A stretch of 15,719 bases of DNA from JAWXBR01 sp034440235 (GCA_034440235.1 JAWXBR010000045.1:1-15719), one strand, 5' to 3'. Shown: positions 7,784 through 15,611, counted from the stretch's first letter. Program-made: numbers and translations. The notes: generated from the letters alone by a model not told the origin.

Positions 7784-7791
7784 TAAGTTTG
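7784..7791 (+). promoter_or_regulatory. TAnnTTTG-type -7 element of the response regulator gene
   Basis: TAAGTTTG is an exact match to TAnnTTTG. Transcription would start near 7796, giving a leader of about 25 bases before the ATG at 7820, with a purine-rich GGAAGG at 7810-7815 as a possible ribosome binding site. No clear -33 TTG at 19-23 bp spacing is visible. Confidence 0.5.
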
Positions 7792-7794
7792 TAA

Positions 7795-7810
7795 CTGACC
7801 TTTAGGTCAG
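7795..7810. promoter_or_regulatory. Perfect inverted repeat CTGACCT-TT-AGGTCAG in the regulator leader
   Basis: A perfect 7-bp inverted repeat with a 2-base centre sits at the predicted transcription start and runs up to the GGAAGG. As DNA it could be a dimer operator, perhaps for autoregulation; as RNA it could fold into a 6-bp stem with a UUUA loop directly beside the ribosome binding site. It is not the direct-repeat pho box of E. coli PhoB. Confidence 0.5.
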
Positions 7811-7819
7811 GAAGGCACC

Positions 7820-8521
7820 ATGGAAAAGAAGATACTCGTAGTAGACGACGAGCAAGATATCGTCGACCTTATATCCTACAATCTTGGCAAGGAAGGCTAC
7901 AAAGTCTTTTCAGCGTCGAATGGCATAGCCGCCGTCGAAAAAGCAGAGAAAGAGCGGCCCGATCTTGTGATTCTAGACATCATGATGCCTGGAATGGACG
8001 GATTCGAAGTTTGTAGAGCGCTACGCCAGAACCCGAACACCACGGCCTCTGCCATTGTCTTTCTGACTGCCAAATCGGGCGAGATCGACCAAATCCTGGG
8101 CCTTGAGCTGGGCGCGGATGATTACATCCAAAAACCTGTAAGCCCGAGAGTGCTACTTGCGCGGGTAAAGACCCTCCTGAGGCGGGGCTCCGAGAAAATA
8201 CGTACTGAGACCATTGCGGCGCCAGAAGTGATGCGTATAGGCTCACTCGAGGTAAATAGACAGAACTACACCGTGCGCATCGACAACAAGGAGAGTTTCT
8301 TCCCTAAGAAGGAATTTGAACTGCTTGCCTTCCTGGCATCGAACCGTGGCAAGGTGTTCACGCGCGAGGCATTACTTCGCCGCATCTGGGGTGAAAGCGT
8401 GTACGTTATCGATAGAACCGTCGATGTGCATGTATCGAAGATCCGTGAAAAGCTGGGCGATTACTCGCATTGGATCGAAACGGTGAAGGGTGTTGGCTAT
8501 CGCTTCAGAGATCACGCCTAA
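7820..8521 (+). CDS. OmpR/PhoB-family response regulator
   Basis: A 233-residue cytoplasmic transcription regulator, the output half of a two-component system with the kinase encoded next. The receiver domain (about 1-120) has the acidic pair D9/D10, the phospho-acceptor D53 in VILDIMMPGMDG, T83 and K105. A winged-helix DNA-binding domain (about 133-231) shows FFPKKEFELLAFLASNRGKVFTREALL in overlapping blocks, DRTVDVHVSKIREKLG and ETVKGVGYRF, all typical of OmpR/PhoB. The sequence is most like PhoB, whose usual job is phosphate-starvation control, but no phosphate transport gene is present in this window, so that role is inference. ATG 7820 is preceded by GGAAGG at four bases. The stop codon TAA forms part of the next gene's promoter element. 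Confidence 0.95.
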   Translation: MEKKILVVDDEQDIVDLISYNLGKEGYKVFSASNGIAAVEKAEKERPDLVILDIMMPGMDGFEVCRALRQNPNTTASAIVFLTAKSGEIDQILGLELGADDYIQKPVSPRVLLARVKTLLRRGSEKIRTETIAAPEVMRIGSLEVNRQNYTVRIDNKESFFPKKEFELLAFLASNRGKVFTREALLRRIWGESVYVIDRTVDVHVSKIREKLGDYSHWIETVKGVGYRFRDHA

Positions 8522-8526
8522 CTTTG
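8519..8526 (+). promoter_or_regulatory. TAACTTTG -7 element overlapping the regulator stop codon
   Basis: TAACTTTG exactly matches TAnnTTTG and begins with the response regulator's TAA stop. Only four bases lie between it and the kinase ATG at 8531, placing the predicted start of transcription at or next to the A of ATG. A TTG at 8493-8495 could be a -33 element at 23-bp spacing. The kinase would then have its own, probably leaderless, transcript besides any readthrough. Confidence 0.6.
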
Positions 8527-8530
8527 TTGC

Positions 8531-9595
8531 ATGGCCCCTAACATGCGGCGACCTACGCTTCGCGGTTTCTCGTTCTTCTGGCTAACGTTCTCACTGATTG
8601 GCGTTAGTCTCGTAGGTCTGTTCATTCTCAAAGAACACCTAGATGTTACGCATGTTCTCTTGTACCTAGGCGTTGTTGTCTGCACCACGGTTGTGTGCAT
8701 GCTCCTCTATGCGCGTGGTATAGAAAAACGACTGCTAGGTCCGCTCGATGAAATAACGAAGGTTACTACCGCTATTACCGAAGGTGCGGTGTCTGGACGT
8801 ATTGCGCTACAAGACGATGCCTTCCTCGACGTGCAGCTCGTTGCGCAGGCCGTAAATCGTCTTGCAGAGAAAGCAACAAAAGACATCAATGAAATGCGTC
8901 GCCTTGAACGCGTACGCAGCGAGTTCGTAGCTAACGTTTCACACGAGTTGCGCACACCTATTTTTAGCGTGCAGGGTTATTTAGAAACGCTGCTAGACGG
9001 TGCTATGGACGACCCAGCAGTAAGCCGTCAGTTTCTAGGCAAAGCGCACACAAATGCATTGCGATTGAACGCACTTCTTAGCGATCTCATAGACATCTCA
9101 CGCATCGAAAGTGGTGAGCTACGCCTGAGTTTTCGCTATTTCAACATGAGCGAACTCATTCGCGAACTTGTTCATTCCACAGAGATTCGAGCAACGCAAC
9201 GCAACGTAGCCGTAAACGCAGACCCCGCGATGTCCACAGAAGTAATGTGTTATGGCGATAAAGAACGCTTGACGCAGGTACTAACTAATCTTATAGACAA
9301 CGCTATCAAGTACAACGTGGTCGGTGGTACGGTCATCGTTTGCGCAAAACAAGAGCAACAAGGACTCATCCGCGTATCTGTCTCCGACACAGGCATCGGT
9401 ATTCCAATCGAAGACAGCACGCGCATCTTCGAACGCTTCTATCGCGTCGATAAAGATCGCTCACGTCTCGTGGGCGGCACAGGCCTTGGCCTTGCAATCG
9501 TTAAGCACATCCTCGAAGCGCACCAAGCGCCATTCGAAGTCAGCAGCGAAGTGGGCAAGGGCACCACAATTACGTTCCGCCTTAAAGGCGACTAG
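8531..9595 (+). CDS. PhoR-like membrane sensor histidine kinase
   Basis: A 354-residue membrane histidine kinase, predicted partner of the preceding response regulator. Two hydrophobic helices (about 13-33 and 42-62) are joined by a loop of only about eight residues (KEHLDVTH), so there is no periplasmic sensor domain. A HAMP-like linker covers about 63-120. The HisKA domain has FVANVSHELRTPIFSVQGYL with the phospho-acceptor H138. The ATPase domain has the N box LIDNAIKYN (N257), G1 box SDTGIGIP (285-292), F box FERFYRVDKDRSR and G2 box GGTGLGLAIV (315-324), so both kinase steps look intact. PhoR proteins of phosphate control share this plan, often with a PAS domain, which is absent here. A second in-frame ATG lies four codons in. 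It ends convergent to the Asp-box gene. Confidence 0.95.
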   Translation: MAPNMRRPTLRGFSFFWLTFSLIGVSLVGLFILKEHLDVTHVLLYLGVVVCTTVVCMLLYARGIEKRLLGPLDEITKVTTAITEGAVSGRIALQDDAFLDVQLVAQAVNRLAEKATKDINEMRRLERVRSEFVANVSHELRTPIFSVQGYLETLLDGAMDDPAVSRQFLGKAHTNALRLNALLSDLIDISRIESGELRLSFRYFNMSELIRELVHSTEIRATQRNVAVNADPAMSTEVMCYGDKERLTQVLTNLIDNAIKYNVVGGTVIVCAKQEQQGLIRVSVSDTGIGIPIEDSTRIFERFYRVDKDRSRLVGGTGLGLAIVKHILEAHQAPFEVSSEVGKGTTITFRLKGD

Positions 9596-9608
9596 CACAC
9601 TACGCAAT

Positions 9609-9626
9609 CGCATACACACGTATGCG
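9609..9626. terminator. Hairpin between convergent kinase and Asp-box genes
   Basis: CGCATAC-ACAC-GTATGCG is a perfect 7-bp inverted repeat with a 4-base loop in the 36-bp gap between two convergent stop codons. Its position suits a bidirectional transcription end, but there is no T-run on either side, so an intrinsic terminator is not fully supported; it may instead act as an mRNA 3'-end stabilising stem. Confidence 0.5.
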
Positions 9627-9631
9627 GGGTA

Positions 9632-12523
9632 CTAGCGCACAACACGCACAAGCGACGTCGATACGCGTACACCACTACGCAACGATATGGCGTATACGCC
9701 CGGTGGTAATGCGCGCACGTCTGCAACAACCGTATGGTCGTGCTGCTTCCAGCCCGCATCTACTTGCATTCCGGTTAAATCGGTTACTCGCACATTATCT
9801 ACGATACCTTCATGCGTTAGCCCGAACGCAACATGCGATGAAGCTGGGTTTGGGTAAGGGGCCGAAGCCAAGGGGCTTGAGCCTGCGTCGTCGTCGACAC
9901 TCGTTAGCGCAGCGTCGAAAAGAAGGTCGTCTATATAAAAGCCATCCGACTGACGGGTAAGATTCGATCGAAATCGAAGACGCAGAAGTGCCTGACCAGA
10001 TTTGGCTTCGAAGAAACCATACCGCCATGCGTCATCACCTTTCGTAGTATCGGTCCACCTCGCGTCTTGCGATGCATTCCACCAAGCTACTGGCTCCCAA
10101 GGTCCGTTTAGCCCAGCGTACGATACGTCCATAAACGCCGTATCCAACGCATCAACAAATGCCGCAGCATACCACGAGATGCGTGGTACATAGCCTTCAA
10201 CTAGTGGCAATGAGACGTCGTATGGGTAGAGTATGACAGTGTCGCGAGCCGACGCAGGATATGTGCCAGCAGGTGACTCGGTGTACGAGCCCTGCGAAGT
10301 GTGCACAAAAGAGCGTGACAGTCCCCATGACCCACGGCGTACCCAGTATCGCGGAAGGCTATCAAACAATTCCGCCTCGTAACCAGGAAGGGGTTCGCCA
10401 GAATATGCAACTACTGTATCAGAAAGAGGACTAACGTTGCCGTCAGCGTCAATAGCTTCTGCTGTGAAATGAAACCACCCACGTGTGCCCAAATCAATCT
10501 CATACGTTACAGTGCGGCCTGTATCAGAAACAGCAACAACAATGTCGAATTGCTTCTCACTTGCACGAATGCGAATCTTTGCAAGGTTTACTAATGGTGT
10601 TAAGCTATCGTCACGTAGCGCTGGAATCGTCACCGTTACTGCTGTCTTCTGATTGGGTTGGCTCACATACACAACGCTGTCGACTACAGGCCGACCTGGA
10701 CCCTTCGAGCCCCCTGCAAAAGCACTGTCGAGGCGCGCAAGACTTGTGTCTGTAGGTGTTGTAACCGTTAGCGAATAATGGTAGAGATTGTGTGCAGTAA
10801 GTCCGGCATCTGTGTATGCAAGCGTTGTAAGAGGCAACGTCGCGATGACCGTGCCTTCGCGACGCAGCACGTAACGCGACACAGATGTGTCGAGTAGTTT
10901 GCCAAACGAACTTGTTGTCACCGCTGACCACTCGAGCTGAATGACCGTGGGCTGTGCAGGAAGTATGCGTGCGTCGAATAAATCTGGAGCCGATGGTGCA
11001 CGTGTGTCTACAACTGCTGTGTACACGTCGTTGTCCGCAATGTTTACAGTAGTGTTGCGCATGTCTACCCACGATGGGTACACCTTGCCATCACGGAAGT
11101 CGCAGCCACTGTAATCGCCAGCAAAGGTGCGTCCGTCGAACGGATTGTTGCGCAGATCGTTCACACCATCGCCAATACGTCTGTCAACCCACGTGGTACC
11201 ACCGTCTGTTGTAAGAGACACGTACGTGTTCACGAGAATGTTTGCGTCGTCGTCGCGCGAGTCGAAGTACATGATTGCGAGGTCGCCGCTACTCGTCGGG
11301 TCGACTGCCATCCAGGGCCAGAACTGATCGTTCTTCGTGTCTGAGTGTACGATGACAGGCGCACTCCACGTTGTGCCGTTGTCAGACGAACGACTGAAGA
11401 ATATGTCGGGCACCTTACCCGCTGCCCAGCAGAGATATAGCCATCCGCGACGTGGACCGTTTGTGTTGTCTATTGAAAGTGTTGGGTAAGCCTCTGCACG
11501 CACGCTACCCTTTACGCGACTGTTTACCTGCGTGCCGATTTTGCTCTTCGTTCCGAACGAGGCGTAGGTGTGAATGATGCGCGGCGCAGTCCATGTTGCA
11601 CCACCATCTGAGGAACGTGCATAGCGCACTGAGCGCTCGGTACCGCTGTTCCAGACGAGGTGCACGCTGCCGTCTGGACCCGTTCTTGCGAGAGGAAAAC
11701 TTTGTCCGAATGTGGTGTCCTCGCTCGTGCGCGAAAATTTTGCGCTTACATTAACTGGCTTGGTCCACGTAAGGCCACGATCGGTACTCTTTGCAAGTAC
11801 AATCTGCGTAGACGAATCCTTGTTGATAACCCGCTTCCAAGGAATGTAAACATTTCCTCTATAGGGCGAAGCCGAAGCGGTATCGACATGTACGTAATAC
11901 TTGTCTTCGAACGCAGAGTCGGCTGTTTGGGGTCCGATGTGCTGAATAACAGGTATGTGTGTTTTATGCCACGTGCTACCACCTGTTGTAGTAATGCTTA
12001 CGAACACACCATTCTCACCAAGCTGCGGCAGCGTACGATTAAAGCCACCGTAGCACAGATAGCCACGTCCGTCGGTATCAAATGCAACAGACGGGTCGTT
12101 ACTCGAAGCCCAGCCAGTCCGCACCTTGCCAAGGTTTACGTTGCTCCATGTTTTGCCACCATCTGTGGTGTAATACGCCCACGTCGAGCTCGTGCCGCGA
12201 TAGTCGACGGCAGAGCCAATAAGATTCAGCGGATTAGTCGGATTAATTGCAATAGACGACTCGTTCTGTGCCGGTAACTGATCTGCTTCTGGTGCAATCA
12301 TGTTTGCATTGAGAAACGACGACGGGAACGGAGTACTTACAACCCAAGGCAACAGTGGAATGTTCGCCGTTGCAGAAGGTGTCGGATGTGCGCGTTCCAT
12401 GTGCCTCTCGTGCATGTTCTCTTGCGCACATAGTGCATAACAGGAGGCAATAGCGATAACAAGTGCAACGATATTCTGTCTTGATGCACGCGTGAAAACT
12501 TCGATTAGATGAGATGCATTCAT
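9632..12523 (-). CDS. Secreted Asp-box (sialidase-fold) protein with T9SS sorting tail
   Basis: A 963-residue predicted secreted protein. The N-terminus has a hydrophobic core (NIVALVIAIASCYALCA) with likely cleavage near residue 33. Residues 80-505 form a BNR/Asp-box propeller: YTTDGGKTW (118-126), a variant TTTGGSTW, STDRGLTW, SSDGGATW, SSDNGTTW and TTDGGTTW (438-445), plus YFDSRDDD and FAGDYSGCDFRDGKVYPSWVDMRN, common in such repeat proteins. The FRIP motif of catalytic sialidases is not seen, so sialidase activity is not claimed. Residues 510-700 look like fibronectin-III-type domains, and 712-872 a jelly-roll/MAM-like module (SLPRYWVRRGSWGLS, FYIDDLLF). The tail from APYPNPASS (888-896) through PPGVYAISL is a clear T9SS type A sorting domain. 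It lies 54 bp downstream of the ATPase gene, with a palindrome touching the ATG. Confidence 0.93.
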   Translation of the reverse strand: MNASHLIEVFTRASRQNIVALVIAIASCYALCAQENMHERHMERAHPTPSATANIPLLPWVVSTPFPSSFLNANMIAPEADQLPAQNESSIAINPTNPLNLIGSAVDYRGTSSTWAYYTTDGGKTWSNVNLGKVRTGWASSNDPSVAFDTDGRGYLCYGGFNRTLPQLGENGVFVSITTTGGSTWHKTHIPVIQHIGPQTADSAFEDKYYVHVDTASASPYRGNVYIPWKRVINKDSSTQIVLAKSTDRGLTWTKPVNVSAKFSRTSEDTTFGQSFPLARTGPDGSVHLVWNSGTERSVRYARSSDGGATWTAPRIIHTYASFGTKSKIGTQVNSRVKGSVRAEAYPTLSIDNTNGPRRGWLYLCWAAGKVPDIFFSRSSDNGTTWSAPVIVHSDTKNDQFWPWMAVDPTSSGDLAIMYFDSRDDDANILVNTYVSLTTDGGTTWVDRRIGDGVNDLRNNPFDGRTFAGDYSGCDFRDGKVYPSWVDMRNTTVNIADNDVYTAVVDTRAPSAPDLFDARILPAQPTVIQLEWSAVTTSSFGKLLDTSVSRYVLRREGTVIATLPLTTLAYTDAGLTAHNLYHYSLTVTTPTDTSLARLDSAFAGGSKGPGRPVVDSVVYVSQPNQKTAVTVTIPALRDDSLTPLVNLAKIRIRASEKQFDIVVAVSDTGRTVTYEIDLGTRGWFHFTAEAIDADGNVSPLSDTVVAYSGEPLPGYEAELFDSLPRYWVRRGSWGLSRSFVHTSQGSYTESPAGTYPASARDTVILYPYDVSLPLVEGYVPRISWYAAAFVDALDTAFMDVSYAGLNGPWEPVAWWNASQDARWTDTTKGDDAWRYGFFEAKSGQALLRLRFRSNLTRQSDGFYIDDLLFDAALTSVDDDAGSSPLASAPYPNPASSHVAFGLTHEGIVDNVRVTDLTGMQVDAGWKQHDHTVVADVRALPPGVYAISLRSGVRVSTSLVRVVR

Positions 12524-12534
12524 AACGGTCCGTT
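12524..12534. promoter_or_regulatory. Palindrome AACGGTCCGTT abutting the Asp-box gene start
   Basis: AACGG-T-CCGTT is a perfect 5+1+5 palindrome immediately upstream of the ATG, in the 54-bp gap after the ATPase gene. On the minus strand it reads CTTTAACGGACCGTT, which shares CTTTAAC, GGACC and GTT with units of the 21-bp array at the right edge. It could be an operator blocking initiation, or chance. No TAnnTTTG element is visible in this gap. Confidence 0.35.
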
Positions 12535-12577
12535 AAAGGGGCTAACTAATCGTATTCAAGACACTTCACCCTGTGAC

Positions 12578-14560
12578 TCAAAGTTGCAGATCCGCACGTA
12601 CACGTGCCCAGCCGTGAGCCTCGACAAGTTTTCGCAGTGTACGTTCATAACGCACAGTGTCTGGGTCTTGCACAGCACGCAGAGTTGTAACGATGTTGCC
12701 AAGCGTTAGAATGCGCGACGCAACAGGAAGCGTTGCTGATAACGACGCAGCTTCACGCAAAAGCGAGCGGGCTTCTTCGGGATTTCCGCTTCTGACGCAT
12801 GCTACGGCACGCACGTTTAGAACAGTGCAACGGTCGGCAGAAGAGAGCGACAGCACATCGAGCTGCCGCAGCAGCACATCGGCATCTTCGCGCCTGCCTA
12901 ACTCGATGTTCGCACGTGCTGCCATACAGGTGAGCATTACGCGTTCGTGTAAACTAAGCAAACTCGCTGCATTAAGTTGAGCGTGCACCTTGCGCAGCGC
13001 CCCTTTAGCATCACCTGATAAAAGTGCTTCGGCTGCGTCTGCAACAACATCGCTTGCCGATGCATTTGCTGCCACAACAGGTGAAAGACCTTCGTCTGAA
13101 GATTCAACAGATTCGGCATTGTCGGCAATTCCAGAATCTGGGAGAGCCGTGATGTACTTCTCTCGAATCAAACGCGCTATTTCGGGGGCGCCTATTTCGT
13201 CGGCGGCTTGGGCGGTTTCTGCTAACATGCGTTCTGAAGTTGTGGTGTCCTCGGCTTCGATGCTGTGAGCAGCAATGTACACCGCTAGTTGATGACGCAC
13301 TTCGGCAAGCTGAGCGTTTGCGTATTCACGCGAAAGAATGTCGGTGATGCGCTGATGGACGGCTTTGCGTTCTTCGTATTCCGGACGATGCAGGAAGTAT
13401 GTAAAAGCAAATGACTGCGTGAATTCGTAGGTCGTTGTTTTTACACCGTACCGAGTGCGCATTCCAAGGCTCTGAAAGAGTCCTGTTGATTGCTGTAACC
13501 GCCGAAGTGTGCGAATCGCTGTTATTACGTCGACATTTAGCAACTCCGAAACCATGAAGGCAGTGAACTCGCGTCCCTCTGCAGCACACAACGACAACAC
13601 AACAGCATCTTCTTCGGTGATGTCGCGCAGTACCACATCGGTTGCGGGGTGATCGCTCGACTTCACCGCTAATTCATCGACGGCATCGCTTGTAATGGTG
13701 CCGTCGGGTTGCACGAATCCTGCATGCTGCAGGTATTTGATATACTCTGTTAGTATTCCCGGAATGCCGTCGGACCTCTCATGCAAGCGCTTTAATGTTG
13801 CGTCGCTGATTTGTGCATTCGGTACAAGCGAATGCACAAGTGCTAGTGTTTTGTCTGCTGGCAACGCTTCGAGCGAAACCGTGCGTTCTATTGCAGCCGA
13901 CGACCGAAGAAGCGTTGCTAACGGGACGTTTGCGCGCTGTACAATCGATGGAGTGAACGTCCATACAATGAGCACCGGCACATCGGCGCCAATACCAAGA
14001 AGCTGACGTACAACCTCGACAGATTGAGAGTCCGACCAATGTCCGTCGTCGACAAGAAGTATGAACGGTGTGCGCTGTCCTATTTCGCGCAACGTGTCTA
14101 CGCAATCTTGCACAGCCGCTTTCTTCTTCTGTTGCAGTGCTGCAGTCTCTTTCTTGTATTCATTCAGATCTTGCGACACTGCCTTGAATGCATAGATGAA
14201 ATCGCCAACAAGTGGTATTGCAGACAGCACAGACATACCAACATTCAGCACAAGCCTCTTGCGTGCTTTTTCTTCCGACTGCAAATAGAGTTGTTCAATA
14301 GCAAGACCAAACGGCTGCAGAGGTGCGATTGCGCTGACGTTGAAGGTGCCAATGGGTGGACGGCAATCGACGCGAAGCACAATGGTCTTGTCGTCGCGCA
14401 GGCCTTCGATCCACGTAAGTAACGCACTCTTGCCCATGCCCGGTTCACCGGACAAGAACAACACATCACCCTTACCACTTCGCCATGTTTCGACTACAGT
14501 AAGCAGTCGATTGCTTACTGCATCACGTCCAGGCAGAGCGGCTGCATGCGAATGCTGCAT
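12578..14560 (-). CDS. STAND-like ATPase with winged-helix region and TPR-like C-terminus
   Basis: A 660-residue predicted cytoplasmic NTPase of the AAA_16/MalT-like STAND type; its partner and signal are unknown. It shows GRDAVSNRLL at the N-terminus, Walker A GEPGMGKS (38-45), Walker B FILLVDDGHW (166-175) with D171/D172, a sensor-1-like VLIVWTFTPS (196-205) and the GxP motif SDGIPGILTEYI (263-274). Residues 315-395 resemble the winged-helix and following helical region of this family (LSLCAAEGREF). The C-terminus, about 400-645, is all-helical and TPR-like. Between the Walker motifs sits an unusual insert: a hydrophobic stretch (103-127, with IPLVGDFIYAF) and a probable coiled coil (130-158). 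There is no C-terminal LuxR-type helix-turn-helix. ATG 14560 shares its A with the upstream TGA stop (TGATG), indicating coupling to the membrane protein; a GTG one codon earlier is possible. Confidence 0.88.
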   Translation of the reverse strand: MQHSHAAALPGRDAVSNRLLTVVETWRSGKGDVLFLSGEPGMGKSALLTWIEGLRDDKTIVLRVDCRPPIGTFNVSAIAPLQPFGLAIEQLYLQSEEKARKRLVLNVGMSVLSAIPLVGDFIYAFKAVSQDLNEYKKETAALQQKKKAAVQDCVDTLREIGQRTPFILLVDDGHWSDSQSVEVVRQLLGIGADVPVLIVWTFTPSIVQRANVPLATLLRSSAAIERTVSLEALPADKTLALVHSLVPNAQISDATLKRLHERSDGIPGILTEYIKYLQHAGFVQPDGTITSDAVDELAVKSSDHPATDVVLRDITEEDAVVLSLCAAEGREFTAFMVSELLNVDVITAIRTLRRLQQSTGLFQSLGMRTRYGVKTTTYEFTQSFAFTYFLHRPEYEERKAVHQRITDILSREYANAQLAEVRHQLAVYIAAHSIEAEDTTTSERMLAETAQAADEIGAPEIARLIREKYITALPDSGIADNAESVESSDEGLSPVVAANASASDVVADAAEALLSGDAKGALRKVHAQLNAASLLSLHERVMLTCMAARANIELGRREDADVLLRQLDVLSLSSADRCTVLNVRAVACVRSGNPEEARSLLREAASLSATLPVASRILTLGNIVTTLRAVQDPDTVRYERTLRKLVEAHGWARVRADLQL

Positions 14561-15600
14561 CACGAATCAGTCCTTCTATCGCTACCGTGTTCAGGTTGGG
14601 TTCCACTCTTATTATCGCGTCGTACCGCAAGAAATGCGCGCAACACCTGTTCGCTCTCACCATCGAGTAGTAATCCCTGGTTGCTAGAATGGGCGAGCGA
14701 ACCAATAGGCGGCGATGGTTGCAAACCCTCTTCGGGCTTTCCGTAAATCATTACCATGGCGTAGGTAATAAGCAACATGAATTCTAAGCCCAATGCGCCT
14801 AGCACAATACTCGGATCTGTCGATGGTAGAAATTTTAATCCGCGAATGCCAATCACAATTATCAGAATTGCGGCGCCCATGTACACAAAGCCCAACACCG
14901 TGTTGCTATAACGTTCGGTGAAGTACTCGCGCATATAGAACTTGATTGCGTCGTGTGTTTTCATGAACTGTGAAAAGCCCTTTGCATCGCGCCAGTGTAT
15001 TGCGCTTTGCAACAATTCAAGATCTACATACGGCACATGATAGATCTCTGCGAGGTCATGTAATCGACGCAAATCCGCTGTTGCGATGTCGCGCGTAAGC
15101 TGTCGTATTTCTTCTGGCGTGTGCTCGCCGTATTGCGACAACGACAAGTGGTCGAGCATCGTTAGAATTTCGCGCTGCATTTTTTGTCGCACGTAGCCCC
15201 CTGGAAAGAAGCACGTAAGGAGAGCCGCCAGAACGAAGCCCCCTACCACAACAAGGGGTGAGAAGGCGAGGATCGGACGGAATATGTAGTCGGCTTGTAA
15301 GGGGCTGCCCGGCGCACGGGGCTTGGTAAGGTCGCGCTCGTCAACAAGGCCCCATGTTGTTAGAAGTCCAGTAGTAAGCGTATCGTCCTGACGGTTTTCG
15401 GCAATGTGATACGAGACACTACTGCCGTCGCGTACGGTTGCGTTGCGCAGGAAGGACTCGAAGAATCCATCCATGAGGGGCACAGCTACGAATACAAAAA
15501 GGACAGTCGTACAGACGAGTACGAGTGTTGAGAAGGTGACGATCTGCACGGGCGTGTGCTCGTGGAGCTCGAACGTCTTAGAACGATTTGCAGCTGACAT
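14560..15600 (-). CDS. Four-helix membrane protein of unknown function
   Basis: A 346-residue protein whose family I do not recognise. Four hydrophobic helices are predicted at about 20-43, 110-133, 235-255 and 264-286. The ~65 residues between helices 1 and 2 are polar and probably periplasmic; the ~100 residues between helices 2 and 3 are charged and helical, probably cytoplasmic (MQREILTMLDHLSLSQYGEH, TPEEIRQLTRDIATADLRRL). A hydrophilic C-terminal tail of about 60 residues follows helix 4. No signal peptide, enzyme motif or nucleotide-binding site is seen. ATG 15600 is chosen over a TTG two codons earlier, because the minus-strand element TATAATTG ends three bases before that ATG. The stop overlaps the start of the STAND-like ATPase gene by one base, so the two proteins are likely made together and may form a membrane-ATPase complex. 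Confidence 0.85.
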   Translation of the reverse strand: MSAANRSKTFELHEHTPVQIVTFSTLVLVCTTVLFVFVAVPLMDGFFESFLRNATVRDGSSVSYHIAENRQDDTLTTGLLTTWGLVDERDLTKPRAPGSPLQADYIFRPILAFSPLVVVGGFVLAALLTCFFPGGYVRQKMQREILTMLDHLSLSQYGEHTPEEIRQLTRDIATADLRRLHDLAEIYHVPYVDLELLQSAIHWRDAKGFSQFMKTHDAIKFYMREYFTERYSNTVLGFVYMGAAILIIVIGIRGLKFLPSTDPSIVLGALGLEFMLLITYAMVMIYGKPEEGLQPSPPIGSLAHSSNQGLLLDGESEQVLRAFLAVRRDNKSGTQPEHGSDRRTDS

Positions 15601-15603
15601 GTG

Positions 15604-15611
15604 CAATTATA
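15604..15611 (-). promoter_or_regulatory. Promoter-like TATAATTG upstream of the membrane protein gene
   Basis: On the minus strand TATAATTG is followed by CAC and the ATG at 15600. It differs from TAnnTTTG by one base and has the same tight spacing to the start codon as the elements before paaB and the kinase gene, so this message too may be leaderless. The 21-bp repeat array lies directly upstream, where -33 contacts and regulators would sit. Confidence 0.45.

Noticed and set aside
9632..12523. Calling the Asp-box protein a catalytic sialidase
   Set aside because: Asp-box repeats occur in many propellers; the FRIP motif was not found and the catalytic residues could not be assigned.
12578..14560. 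ATPase as a LuxR/MalT-type transcription activator
   Set aside because: The NTPase and TPR-like parts fit, but the C-terminus ends without a LuxR-type DNA-binding domain.
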